Of a stretch of 64,000 bases of DNA, positions 16,188 to 24,781 are shown in pieces; position 1 is the stretch's first letter; each line of letters starts with the position of its first letter. The DNA comes from an uncultured Roseburia sp. (lineage in GTDB: Bacteria > Bacillota > Clostridia > Lachnospirales > Lachnospiraceae), in assembly GCA_947062675.1 (NCBI GenBank), contig CAMSQM010000002.1, forward strand, positions 1 through 64,000, given 5' to 3'. The notes beneath the pieces were generated by a model, which saw only the letters and a program-made list of their open reading frames with translations, was not told the origin of the DNA and made no database searches. The position numbers and the translations under genes are program-made.

Positions 16188-16976
16188 TCATGGCTGTTCT
16201 CTTTCCGCTTCCACTGTTCCCGCGGAATCTTCCCCGCACTCTCCTCCTCCCGGCAGTCCCTTTCTAAAGAGGAGCAGGACTCCCAGGATTCCACACATCG
16301 ACGGCAGAATAAAGTTGTCCGGCCCGCACAAAATCAGACCGGCGCCTCCGCAGATCAGACCTGCCAGCACCCCCGGACGGTTCTTTTTCTCCATCCACTG
16401 CTCCGTAAGAATCACCACGAAAAGAGCCGTCATTGCAAAATCTATCCCCTTCGCATCAAACGGCAGAAGGGAGCCGGCAAGCGCTCCGATTCCGGAACCC
16501 AGAATCCAGTATGACTGATCGAGAAGCGCAATGGCAAAAAGAAATTTATCCTCGTCCACGTCCCCCGGCGCCTTCGTGATAAAATACAGGGAATACGTCT
16601 CGTCCGTCAGGGAAAAAATCATGTACAGACGCTTCTTCCCCATCCCGGCAAACCGCTCCAGCAGTGAAAGGCCGTAAAAAACATGCCGGATATTGACCAT
16701 AAACTCCAGAAAAATCACATCCGTAAGAACCGTCTGCGGCGTGAAAAAACTGACTGCCAGATACTGCCCGCTGCCCGCGTAGCACACCAGGCTCATAAAC
16801 ATCGCCCACAGCGGTCCATACCCCTTCTCCTGTATCATTACCCCGAACGCCATACCGATAAACAGATATCCGGTCAGCACCGGAATCGTGTGCGGAAAGG
16901 CCGCCAGAAAAGCCCTCCTGTAATCTCTCCAGCCGGATTCCGCTTTCCTGTCATGAATTTCTGCCTGTTTTCTCAT
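16188..16976 (-). CDS. azlC: AzlC-family amino acid exporter, large subunit
   Basis: A 262-residue membrane protein matching the AzlC family. It has FPHTIPVLTGYLFIGMAFGVM in the first helix, SLVCYAGSGQYLAVSFF, and the conserved NIRHVFYGLSLLERF segment followed by SLTDETYSLY. The C-terminal 30 residues are hydrophilic and Gly/Glu-rich. AGGAAAG lies eight bases before the ATG. It works with the downstream AzlD. No Lrp-type repressor gene (azlB) is adjacent. Confidence 0.92.
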   Translation of the reverse strand: MRKQAEIHDRKAESGWRDYRRAFLAAFPHTIPVLTGYLFIGMAFGVMIQEKGYGPLWAMFMSLVCYAGSGQYLAVSFFTPQTVLTDVIFLEFMVNIRHVFYGLSLLERFAGMGKKRLYMIFSLTDETYSLYFITKAPGDVDEDKFLFAIALLDQSYWILGSGIGALAGSLLPFDAKGIDFAMTALFVVILTEQWMEKKNRPGVLAGLICGGAGLILCGPDNFILPSMCGILGVLLLFRKGLPGGGECGEDSAGTVEAEREQP

Positions 16977-17004
16977 TTTTATTCTTTCCTATTCTGACAT
17001 GCTG

Positions 17005-17013
17005 TGGTATACT
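17005..17013 (+). promoter_or_regulatory. Extended -10 promoter candidate for the lytic transglycosylase
   Basis: TGGTATACT gives a TGn-extended -10 with five of six consensus bases. I see no good -35 at 16-18 bases. Transcription would start near 17020, about 70 bases before the ATG. Confidence 0.4.
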
Positions 17014-17088
17014 GATACTGATTTAGTGTTTACGGTTCAGACTTTTTCTGCTGAATCCCTCAGTCTGATTATAAATAAGGAGTTTTCT

Positions 17089-18153
17089 ATGAATATCACA
17101 GTTCTCAATTATCTCGATCAGGCGCTGGTGGACAATGTCAACGCACAGGTTAAGGCGCGCGCGCAGGAAGCAAAAGCCGCACAGGAAGCTGCGGCGGTTC
17201 AGACATCCGGCGCCACAGCCTCATCCGGCAGCGATTTTTCCTCTGTCCTGAACGAGGCCGTCACACCGGATCAGACGTCCGGCGCCGGCAGAACCTTCAC
17301 ACAGACCACCGCATCCTCCGTAAACTGTCCTGAAAATCTGGATTCCATTTTTGAGGAAGCCGCACAGACTTACAACGTCTCCTCAAAGCTCCTCAAAGCG
17401 ATCGCAAAAGCGGAATCCAATTTCAATCCCCGTGCGGTCAGCCGCGCCGGCGCAGTCGGCGTTATGCAGCTGATGCCCGCCACCGCGGCATCGCTGGGGG
17501 TATCCGATTCCTACGATGCGCGGCAGAATATCATGGGCGGCGCAAAATACATAGCTCAGCTGCTTGCGCGGTATAACGGAAATGTCTCGCTCGCGCTCGC
17601 CGCCTACAACGCCGGCGGAGCCAATGTGGACAAATATGGCGGCATTCCTCCCTTTACGGAGACACAGAATTATGTCCGCAAGGTGCTCTCCTACCTGAAC
17701 GGTGATATCACCATCCCGAACCAGACCGGCGGAACCTCCCCCTTTACCCTGTCCGAAGGCACCAGGAACGAACTGACACAGGCGCTTTCCAGCTTTTTCG
17801 GCTCACAGAGTGCCGGACAGAACGCTATGGATGTGCTCGCAGGACTGCTCGGATTCTCCGGTTCCACAGGCAGCTCCGGTGCGACGTCCGGCAGCTCCGG
17901 CGGCACTGCCGCGGTGCGGGACCGGTATGTCTCACCGTCCAGCCTCACCACTTTGAAGCCGTCCATCGAACTCCGCGTCGTCTCAGAGTCGATTGAGACA
18001 GACGATCCGGAAGGACCCGTCAGAGGGCGGTCGGAGTCACTGACAGCGGATGAGACATTCGCGCAGGCCGCAGGCACGGAAGACGGGACTGAAAATACAG
18101 ACGGCAGTCTTCCTGATAACGGCGGACCGGACGGCTCCGGAGAAATCCTCTGA
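17089..18153 (+). CDS. Lytic transglycosylase (SLT domain)
   Basis: A 354-residue protein with a central soluble lytic transglycosylase domain at about 83-205, which cleaves the glycan strand of peptidoglycan. The catalytic Glu109 is in KAESNFNP, followed by GVMQLMPATA, the NIMGGAKYIAQLL helix and ALAAYNAGG, all diagnostic. The Ala/Gln-rich N-terminus has no signal peptide or lipobox, unlike most secreted members; flagellum-associated or phage-like members can also lack one. The C-terminal 150 residues are Ser/Gly/Thr-rich and probably disordered. The start at 17089 follows AAGGAG at seven bases; an open frame reaches back to 16999 without a ribosome site. It is monocistronic with a strong terminator. 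Confidence 0.9.
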   Translation: MNITVLNYLDQALVDNVNAQVKARAQEAKAAQEAAAVQTSGATASSGSDFSSVLNEAVTPDQTSGAGRTFTQTTASSVNCPENLDSIFEEAAQTYNVSSKLLKAIAKAESNFNPRAVSRAGAVGVMQLMPATAASLGVSDSYDARQNIMGGAKYIAQLLARYNGNVSLALAAYNAGGANVDKYGGIPPFTETQNYVRKVLSYLNGDITIPNQTGGTSPFTLSEGTRNELTQALSSFFGSQSAGQNAMDVLAGLLGFSGSTGSSGATSGSSGGTAAVRDRYVSPSSLTTLKPSIELRVVSESIETDDPEGPVRGRSESLTADETFAQAAGTEDGTENTDGSLPDNGGPDGSGEIL

Positions 18154-18177
18154 CACAGGGTTTCCGGCGGCCTCTTT

Positions 18178-18212
18178 GTCCGGATGAGCAGTCTGCTCAT
18201 CCGGACTTTTTT
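18178..18212 (+). terminator. Strong rho-independent terminator after the transglycosylase
   Basis: A perfect 14-bp stem (18178-18191 with 18193-18206) is followed by six T. It lies 24 bases after the stop codon. Confidence 0.95.
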
Positions 18213-18241
18213 GATACCGCCGTCAGAACCGTCGCGGATTC

Positions 18242-18697
18242 TCAGGTCAGCTCCCCGATCTGGCCTTCCAGATATCCGTTAAACTCCTGCATAAATCTGC
18301 GCACTATGACGATCTCTTCCTCCGGATAGCGCTCCAGAAATTCCATATCCCGCCTTTCCCAGCGCTCATGCCGCCTGGCATGTTCATCAAACAGCTCCTT
18401 TCCCGCTTCTGTCAGCCGGAAATAAACTTCCTTGTGGTTCGTCTCCAGCGTATACTTCCCTATCAGCCCCTTTGCGAGAAGCTTTTTTGTCAGTTTGCTG
18501 ACCGCACCGCGGGTCATACCCATATGCTCCGCCACTTTTGTGACGTTCGGCAGCGTCAGCCGTCCGATAAAATCAATACAGTGTGTCTCCGAATACCCGT
18601 ATTCGTCGAGACACTGGCTCTCTGTCAGCCTTGAAAGCATATCCTGACGCTCCAGCATCAGCGCAAGCTCTTTCAGCAACCGTTCCTGTTCTCTCAT
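18242..18697 (-). CDS. MarR-family transcriptional regulator
   Basis: A 151-residue dimeric winged-helix regulator. The recognition region LPNVTKVAEHMGMTRGAVSKLTKKLLAKGLI (about 49-80) and the wing (EVYFRLTEAGKELFDEH) are typical of MarR. Members repress stress, efflux or catabolic genes and respond to oxidants or small aromatic ligands. GGAGG lies eight bases before the ATG. It is divergent from desulfoferrodoxin with overlapping promoter elements, so dfx and its own gene are the likely targets. One Cys (Cys29, CLDEYG) is in the N-terminal half; whether it senses oxidants is speculation. Confidence 0.9.
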   Translation of the reverse strand: MREQERLLKELALMLERQDMLSRLTESQCLDEYGYSETHCIDFIGRLTLPNVTKVAEHMGMTRGAVSKLTKKLLAKGLIGKYTLETNHKEVYFRLTEAGKELFDEHARRHERWERRDMEFLERYPEEEIVIVRRFMQEFNGYLEGQIGELT

Positions 18698-18750
18698 CCG
18701 GCAGCCTCCATTCCGCCGGCAGTCCTTCTATCCGGCTGTACTCATCTGAT

Positions 18751-18779
18751 ACTTTACCCCTTTTTTGTTTCCTTGTCAA
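18751..18779 (-). promoter_or_regulatory. Promoter of the marR gene
   Basis: On the minus strand, consensus -35 TTGACA (18774-18779) and -10 TAAAGT (18751-18756) have a 17-base spacer. The -35 shares bases with the divergent dfx -35 candidate. Confidence 0.65.
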
Positions 18780-18825
18780 CAAAATTTATTTTTATCTATA
18801 CTTTTTCCGGGGAACGGGGTATAAT
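18773..18825 (+). promoter_or_regulatory. Promoter region of dfx
   Basis: One candidate has -35 TTGTCA (18773-18778), an 18-base spacer and -10 TATACT (18797-18802). A second -10, perfect TATAAT, lies at 18820-18825 but lacks a clear -35. The first candidate's -35 overlaps the marR -35 on the other strand, so one bound MarR dimer could control both. Confidence 0.55.
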
Positions 18826-18865
18826 AAAAACGGAATATATCCTAAAATAGAAAGCGGGGAATACT

Positions 18866-19240
18866 ATGGAACAGAAATTTTATATCTGTGAACACTGTGG
18901 AAACATTATCACAATGGTAAAGGACGCCGGCGTACCGCTGATGTGCTGCGGACAGAAAATGAAAGAAATCACTCCCGGCACAACGGACGCCGCGGTGGAG
19001 AAGCATGTGCCCGTATACAAAACCGAGGGCAGTCTCGTGACAGTCACCGTGGGCTCCACAGAGCATCCCATGATGCCGGAGCACTATATCGAATGGGTGT
19101 GCCTGCTGACAAAGCAGGGCGAACAGCGCAAAACGCTTCAGCCGGGCGACAAACCGGTGGTACAGTTCGCGCTCTGCGACGGGGATGAGGTCGTAGCAGT
19201 CTATGCATACTGCAACCTGCACAGTCTCTGGAAATCATAG
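18866..19240 (+). CDS. dfx: Desulfoferrodoxin (class I/II-type superoxide reductase)
   Basis: A 124-residue non-haem iron protein that reduces superoxide to hydrogen peroxide in anaerobes. The N-terminal desulforedoxin centre ligands Cys8, Cys11, Cys27 and Cys28 are all present. The catalytic centre ligands His47, His67, His73, Cys116 and His119 are also present and spaced as in Desulfovibrio. With both metal sites it is a 2Fe superoxide reductase. The ATG follows GGGGA at modest spacing. It is divergent from marR and ends at a bidirectional terminator. Identification is very secure. Confidence 0.97.
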   Translation: MEQKFYICEHCGNIITMVKDAGVPLMCCGQKMKEITPGTTDAAVEKHVPVYKTEGSLVTVTVGSTEHPMMPEHYIEWVCLLTKQGEQRKTLQPGDKPVVQFALCDGDEVVAVYAYCNLHSLWKS

Positions 19241-19296
19241 CCGAGACACCGCACTCCGGCCGGACATTCCTGTCCGCGGCATCGGGTCTGCGCTCT

Positions 19297-19333
19297 AAAA
19301 AGCCGCGCTGTGACTCTTCACAGCGCGGCTTTC
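19297..19333. terminator. Bidirectional terminator between dfx and the esterase operon
   Basis: A perfect 13-bp stem (19301-19313 with 19318-19330, loop CTCT) is flanked by five A on the left and TTT on the right. It therefore acts on dfx (plus) and on the convergent seven-gene glycan operon (minus). Confidence 0.9.
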
Positions 19334-19360
19334 TGATTCTTCCACTCCCGGAATAAACCC

Positions 19361-20701
19361 TCAGTTCAGTTCATCTCCCGGAAACTGCTTTACATAGGGA
19401 TCCGCTTCCGTACACGGCCTCCAGCCGGCAACGCCTTCCCCTTCCGGAGACCCCGTCTTCATAAAGTTTGTCCAGCACGCGAGCATCTCCTCCGAAAGCG
19501 CATCGTCATATCCGGTAAACGGACGCCACGCGCGCTTCAAAGTGCCGAAGGTATACCACAGTTCCGAGGAATGGAACGCTCCCGCATCATCCCCCGGAAG
19601 ATCTCTTTTGAAATAATACACATAAGACGGCGCGGTCCCTGTTTTTTCCCGCTTTAAGGCAAACGCAATACAGCCTTTGTAGAGCGCGGAATACTCCCCT
19701 TTCGCTTTTAATTCCGGCGTCACGAGAATATCATCTTTCGTACTCCCCAGCAGGTACGGAATATCTTTGATCTTTCCCTGATCAGCAAGCGCATCATAGC
19801 CGCCGCAAAGGACATAGCCGTCGATGTTCGGCGCAAGAAACAGCCCGCGGGAAAGCGGAAAGACCTTCTCCATAAACGGTCCGAAAAGCTCCATCACCCG
19901 CTCCGCCGGCAGAGAGCGCATTTCTTCCAGATTCGCAACACCGGCGAGCTCAGAAAATATCTGTCCGTAGGATTCCTGCACCTGCAGGGTAAAATCATCC
20001 CTGTTCAGCCCGTTTGCGTACCCGCCGCCGCTCTGCATAATCGCCCGCTTTATCATATTTCCCGTCAGCGGGGAGGAAACGAGGGTCTGCACGCTCATCG
20101 CGCCGGCGCTCTGCCCGAAAATTGTAATGTTTTCCGGATCCCCTCCGAACGCACTGATATTCTCATACACCCATCTGAGCGCCGCAATCTGATCCAGAAT
20201 CCCGTAATTGCCGGAAATATGGCGGGGGTTCTCCGCGCTCAGCCACGGATGAGCCAGAAATCCCCAGATGCCGAGACGGTAATTGACCGTGACCAGAATC
20301 ACGCCGCGCCGGCAGTACGCCTCCCCGTCGAACTCCTTCTCATGCCCGCAGCCTCCAAGGAACGCCCCTCCGTGAATCCAGAAAGCAACCGGCAGCTTTT
20401 CCTCCCCGGACTCCGCCGGCGTCCAGATATTCAGATACAGACTATCCTCCGAGGGCTGTGTTACGTAAGCGGGCTCGTCGCGGAATTCCTTTCCGTAAAA
20501 CTCGTCTCCCGGTTTCTCACCCATCTGCATACTGCGGCTGGGGAACGACTTTGCGCAAAGAACGTCCTCCCAGGCCTCCGTCTCCTGCGGCGCCTTCCAG
20601 CGAAGGCTGCCGACAGGCGGCTTCGCATAGGGAATCCCGAAATACACACGGTAACCATCCTTCTGAATTCCTTCAATTCTTCCTTTTTTTGTCACAGTCA
20701 T
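19361..20701 (-). CDS. Type-B carboxylesterase
   Basis: A 446-residue alpha/beta-hydrolase of the carboxylesterase family. It shows the N-terminal YFGIPYAKPPVG, oxyanion HGGAF at about 110-114, nucleophile elbow GQSAGA with Ser198, and a probable catalytic His in AFHSSELWYTFG near 375. No signal peptide is visible, so it should act in the cytosol. It is somewhat shorter than the usual about 500 residues. It is the last gene of the binding-protein/permease/GH3 operon, 138 bp after the GH3 gene. Removal of acyl (acetyl or aromatic) groups from imported oligosaccharides is a plausible role, by inference from position only. Confidence 0.87.
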   Translation of the reverse strand: MTVTKKGRIEGIQKDGYRVYFGIPYAKPPVGSLRWKAPQETEAWEDVLCAKSFPSRSMQMGEKPGDEFYGKEFRDEPAYVTQPSEDSLYLNIWTPAESGEEKLPVAFWIHGGAFLGGCGHEKEFDGEAYCRRGVILVTVNYRLGIWGFLAHPWLSAENPRHISGNYGILDQIAALRWVYENISAFGGDPENITIFGQSAGAMSVQTLVSSPLTGNMIKRAIMQSGGGYANGLNRDDFTLQVQESYGQIFSELAGVANLEEMRSLPAERVMELFGPFMEKVFPLSRGLFLAPNIDGYVLCGGYDALADQGKIKDIPYLLGSTKDDILVTPELKAKGEYSALYKGCIAFALKREKTGTAPSYVYYFKRDLPGDDAGAFHSSELWYTFGTLKRAWRPFTGYDDALSEEMLACWTNFMKTGSPEGEGVAGWRPCTEADPYVKQFPGDELN

Positions 20702-20839
20702 AAAACAGCCTCTCTTTCTCTCATCCGTCCCGGCACAGCTTTCATAATATCCGGCAGTCCCGCTTCCTCCGCACTCTGTATTATCTGTAAACAGTATACT
20801 CCGGTTTCATCCGGGAATGCAATCAGAAAACAGATATTT

Positions 20840-23062
20840 CTACTCCGCCAGCACAAACCGCGCGCTGTTTACCGTGGTGCTGTCAGTCCCGGCAGATACT
20901 TCAAACTCGCCCGGCTCGCTCTCCCACCGGCCATCTGCTGTCAGAAAACACAGATCCTCATTCGTAACGGTGAACACCACTTCCCGCTCCTCTCCCGGCG
21001 CAAGCGCAACTTTCTGAAACTGTTTCAGCTCCCTCACCGGCCGGACCACGCTGGCGGCGATATCGCGTATGTATAGCTGCACCGTCTCAGTCCCCGGCAG
21101 ATCGCCGACATTTTTCACGCGCACGGATACGTGGATACACTCACCGGCCGTCATCCGTGTCCGGTCCGTCTCCACCGGGGAAACAGAGAATCTGGTGTAG
21201 CCCATGCCAAAGCCGAACGGATACAGCGGCCCGTTGGGAATATCAAGATATTTTGAGCGGAACCTGTCCTTATCCTTTCCCGGCACGTGCGGGCGCCCGG
21301 TGGAATATTCGTTGTAATGAACCGGAACCTGTCCCACACAATATGGAAAGCTCATCGGCAGTTTTCCCGTGGGACTCACCGCACCCGAGAGCACATCCAC
21401 GATCGCATGCCCCCCTTCGGTTCCGGGCATCCAGACGACGAGTACAGCCTTCGCCTTCTCACTGATCCGGCGGATATCAAGCGGTCTGCCCGTAAACAGC
21501 ACAACGACCACCTGTTCGTTCACCTCACAGACCTTCTCAAACAGCTCCATCTGAATCTGCGGAATCTGAATATTCGCGTTGCTGGTGGCCTCACCGGACT
21601 GAAGATAGTGTTCTCCGATCATAAGAACCACTGTCTCCGCCTCTGCCGCCGCAGCGACCGCTTCCGCGAGCATCTCCTCCGCGGAGCGCTCCTTCTCCTT
21701 CGCAGGCGCACCGTCCGTCTCCGCGGGCCGCTCCATAAATCCCTCCAGCTTCACATCCGGTCCGAGCAGCGGGCTCCCCTCGCAGAAAACAGCGCTTTCA
21801 TCCCACTCCGACACCGCCTGTCTTACCGTCACCACGTCCTCCGGACTGCCGATAAAGGACCAGGAACCCAGCATGCGCGGATTATCCGCATAAGGCCCGA
21901 TAAAAGCAGTCTTTTTCCCTTTTGCCAGCGGCAGGACTCCCTCGTTTTTCAGCAGGACAAACGACTTCGCCGCCGCCTCGCGCGCCAGCTCACGGTGCGC
22001 CGCGCACAGGATTACTTCTTTCTCCTTCTCCTCATCGGCGTCTTTGTATGGGTTTTCAAACAGTCCGAGCTTATTTTTCAGCGTCAGAATACGCAGCGCT
22101 GCCTCGTCGATCAGGGCTTCCGGCACGACGCCCTCCCGCACCAGCGCGCACAGATGTTCCGAATAAATTCCGGTCATCATATCGATATCGACGCCCGCCT
22201 CCGCCGCGCGCCGCGCGGCCTCTCTCCGGTCCGCACACAGGCCGTGGTAAATTGTCTCCTCAATCGCCGCCCAGTCGGATATCAGAACGCCGTCAAAGCC
22301 CATTTCCCCCCGCAGGACATCCCGCATCAGCCACCGGTTTGCCGTCGCCGGAACCCCGTCTATCGTGTTAAAAGAGGTCATCACCATCGCCGCCCCGGCG
22401 TCAACTCCGGCCCTGTATGAAGGCAGATAGAATTCGCGCAGCGTGTGCTCCGAGAGCTCCACCGTATTATAATCGCGTCCCGCCGTCGGCGCCCCGTATC
22501 CGGCAAAATGTTTCACACAGGCCGCCACCCGGTACGGCTCCTTTATATCGTCCCCCTGAAAACCTTCCACCATCGCCCTCGAAAAAAGGCAGTTTAAGTA
22601 CGGATCCTCCCCCGTGGATTCCATCACGCGTCCCCAGCGCGCATCGCGCACCAGATCCACCATCGGCGCAAAGGTCACGTGCAGTCCGCTGACCGCCGCC
22701 TCTTTCGCCGCCGCCTGCGCGCACCGCCTCGACAATTCCGGCTCAAACGTCGCGCCCTGGCCCAGCGGGATCGGGAAAATCGTCTTAAATCCGTTGATCA
22801 CATCCAGCATAAACAGCAGCGGAATCCTGTGCGGCTGGTTCTCCAGAAAATTTTTCTGAATCTTCTTAACGGTCTCTGCTCCCAGCGCTCCCAGCACGGA
22901 CCCCGTGAGACGGACGCTTTCTTCCGGAACCCCCATCTCCTGCAGCGGCCCCATCGCAACCACGTCCCCGGCAAAAAAACCTCCCGCGAGCTGGTTCATC
23001 TGGTTCACTTTCTCCTCCAGGGACATGCTCCCCAGCAGATCCTGTAATTCCTGTGTCGTCAT
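20840..23062 (-). CDS. Glycoside hydrolase family 3 beta-glucosidase/beta-xylosidase
   Basis: A 740-residue retaining glycosidase. The N-terminal TIM barrel holds KHFAGYG (184-190) and the nucleophile Asp263 in GVLISDWAAI. The alpha/beta sandwich contains KSFVLLKNEGVLPL and MIGEHYLQSGEA. A C-terminal fibronectin III-like domain begins near 640 (VSVRVKNVGDLPGTETVQLYI). There is no signal peptide, so it acts on imported oligosaccharides. A hydrophilic Ala/Glu/Lys segment (about 445-470, RPAETDGAPAKEKERSAEE) interrupts the second domain. AGGAGG lies just before the ATG. Exact specificity (glucoside or xyloside) cannot be read from sequence alone. Confidence 0.93.
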   Translation of the reverse strand: MTTQELQDLLGSMSLEEKVNQMNQLAGGFFAGDVVAMGPLQEMGVPEESVRLTGSVLGALGAETVKKIQKNFLENQPHRIPLLFMLDVINGFKTIFPIPLGQGATFEPELSRRCAQAAAKEAAVSGLHVTFAPMVDLVRDARWGRVMESTGEDPYLNCLFSRAMVEGFQGDDIKEPYRVAACVKHFAGYGAPTAGRDYNTVELSEHTLREFYLPSYRAGVDAGAAMVMTSFNTIDGVPATANRWLMRDVLRGEMGFDGVLISDWAAIEETIYHGLCADRREAARRAAEAGVDIDMMTGIYSEHLCALVREGVVPEALIDEAALRILTLKNKLGLFENPYKDADEEKEKEVILCAAHRELAREAAAKSFVLLKNEGVLPLAKGKKTAFIGPYADNPRMLGSWSFIGSPEDVVTVRQAVSEWDESAVFCEGSPLLGPDVKLEGFMERPAETDGAPAKEKERSAEEMLAEAVAAAAEAETVVLMIGEHYLQSGEATSNANIQIPQIQMELFEKVCEVNEQVVVVLFTGRPLDIRRISEKAKAVLVVWMPGTEGGHAIVDVLSGAVSPTGKLPMSFPYCVGQVPVHYNEYSTGRPHVPGKDKDRFRSKYLDIPNGPLYPFGFGMGYTRFSVSPVETDRTRMTAGECIHVSVRVKNVGDLPGTETVQLYIRDIAASVVRPVRELKQFQKVALAPGEEREVVFTVTNEDLCFLTADGRWESEPGEFEVSAGTDSTTVNSARFVLAE

Positions 23063-23138
23063 AAAAAACCTCCTGCTCCTTTTCTGTCAGTCAGACGCCG
23101 CTCCGGCACCTGTATCTGAATCAGAATCCTTTCCATAA

Positions 23139-24770
23139 TTATAGTACGTTCTGCGGATCACCGCCATCCCGCTTCTGCTTTTTAAATTTTCTGCGGTACT
23201 CCAGCGGCGAATACCCCGTATTTTCCCGGAACATTTTTGTGAAATAAGAAAAATTGCTGTATCCCACGGAAATCGAGACACTGTTGATCGGAAGGCTGCT
23301 CTGGGCCAGCAGCTTTTTCGCCTCCTCCACCCGCTTTCCAATGATATACGAACTGATGGAAATACCTGTTTCCTTTTTGAAGATGCGCGACATATAGTCG
23401 GTATTCAGATAGACCATCTCACCGAGATCATCCCGGCGGATATCCTCCCGGTAATGCTGATCGATATACTGCCGTATCTGCTCCGTCACGGATTCCGTTT
23501 TATTGATATAGGATTCATAGCGGAGCGCCTGGGTGACAAGACTGCGCAGATATGCCTTCGCCCCGTACATTCCCTGCAGGGCATTCTGGTATACGCTCTC
23601 ATCTTCCTTCCCCGAAAACAAAAGATGCGCCTTGATTTCCCGCTCCGACAGCCATGAATACACCATCTGCGTGATATCCATCCGGAAGGCTTTGAGGATC
23701 TCGCGTGTGATCATCTCACTGCTTTCCATCTCCTCGAGATAATCTTCCATGTCCGCGATCAGTTCCTGCTCCTTTCCCTGAGCCAGCAGTGCATTCCAGA
23801 CGTCAAGCCGCGAATTCTGATAGGCGCTCTTTGGATGCTCAAAATCCGAGAGGTATAAGACTCTGTGCCAGACCGACAGCGTGTTGTCGCGCATCCCGCG
23901 CACCAGCGCAAGGGACGCCTGAAGCGTATCCGCCCTTCCGATCGTCCCGACGCCGCACCAGACGTCCATCCGTATTTTTTCCTCCATCCACCGCGTAAAC
24001 TGTTCAAACACTTCCCGGTTTTTCAGCTCCTCCTCATCGCAGGTGCAGCCGTCCTCTTTTCCACAGACAGCGATATAACTTCCCCGCCCCTCCGTGATCA
24101 CCGCCTCCACCCGGATTTTCAGATCCGCGAGAAGCTCCGCCAGCACGTTGCGCAGGACAAAATTCAGCGTCTTTTCATCCCAGAGCTCCGCGCTTTTCTT
24201 CCCGTCATGAAAACTGAAGTACAGGATAAAAAATGTATCCTCCTGCCGGCAGTTAAGCTGCCGGCGCTGCGCCTCCCCCGCCAGGTCGCACGCCGGAATA
24301 TTCCCCCGCAGCAGCTCCGCCCAGAAATCCCGCTGCAGCAGAATCTGATTCTGCCGCCAGTGTCTGCTCTGACTTCGGAAATTTTCATAATTTCTGGCCT
24401 CGCAGGCCCTTTCCCGCGCTGTCGCAACCGCCTGCTGCAGTTTCGGATAATCAATCGGTTTTAACAGGTAATCCACACTGTTGAGCGATATCGCGCGCCG
24501 TGCATAGTCGAACTGCGCATAGCTGGTAAGAAAGATTACCTGGACCTCGAACTTCTGCCCCCGCACCCACTCGATAAAATCAAACCCGCTCTCCTCCGGC
24601 ATCACGATATCACAGATAATGACATCGACCGGAACCAGCTCCATGATTTTCACCGCCTGTTTCATGGAAGACGCGGTATAGACCTCCTCAATCCCGCACG
24701 CTTCCCAGTCCACATGCTTCATAATACTTCTGACCACATATTCCTCGTCATCCACCAGCAAAAGATTCAT
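23139..24770 (-). CDS. YesN-type response regulator with AraC DNA-binding domain
   Basis: Receiver domain at residues 1-120 (MNLLLVDDEE; phospho-acceptor Asp54 in IICDIVMPEESG; conserved Lys in LLKPIDYPKL). A long central region follows, then a C-terminal AraC-type double HTH (RRDDLGEMVYLNTDYMSRIF and INSVSISVGYSNFSYFTKMF). Together with YesM-like kinases such regulators activate neighbouring sugar-uptake genes. ATG 24770 follows AAGG at six bases; a GTG at 24785 overlaps the kinase stop and is less favoured. Kinase and regulator genes are nearly contiguous, implying translational coupling. Confidence 0.92.
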   Translation of the reverse strand: MNLLLVDDEEYVVRSIMKHVDWEACGIEEVYTASSMKQAVKIMELVPVDVIICDIVMPEESGFDFIEWVRGQKFEVQVIFLTSYAQFDYARRAISLNSVDYLLKPIDYPKLQQAVATARERACEARNYENFRSQSRHWRQNQILLQRDFWAELLRGNIPACDLAGEAQRRQLNCRQEDTFFILYFSFHDGKKSAELWDEKTLNFVLRNVLAELLADLKIRVEAVITEGRGSYIAVCGKEDGCTCDEEELKNREVFEQFTRWMEEKIRMDVWCGVGTIGRADTLQASLALVRGMRDNTLSVWHRVLYLSDFEHPKSAYQNSRLDVWNALLAQGKEQELIADMEDYLEEMESSEMITREILKAFRMDITQMVYSWLSEREIKAHLLFSGKEDESVYQNALQGMYGAKAYLRSLVTQALRYESYINKTESVTEQIRQYIDQHYREDIRRDDLGEMVYLNTDYMSRIFKKETGISISSYIIGKRVEEAKKLLAQSSLPINSVSISVGYSNFSYFTKMFRENTGYSPLEYRRKFKKQKRDGGDPQNVL

Positions 24771-24781
24771 AACCGACCTTA

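Noticed and set aside
21287..22420. Plus-strand open frame of 377 codons opposite the GH3 gene
   Set aside because: Shadow of the GH3 coding frame; basic composition and no ribosome site or domain.
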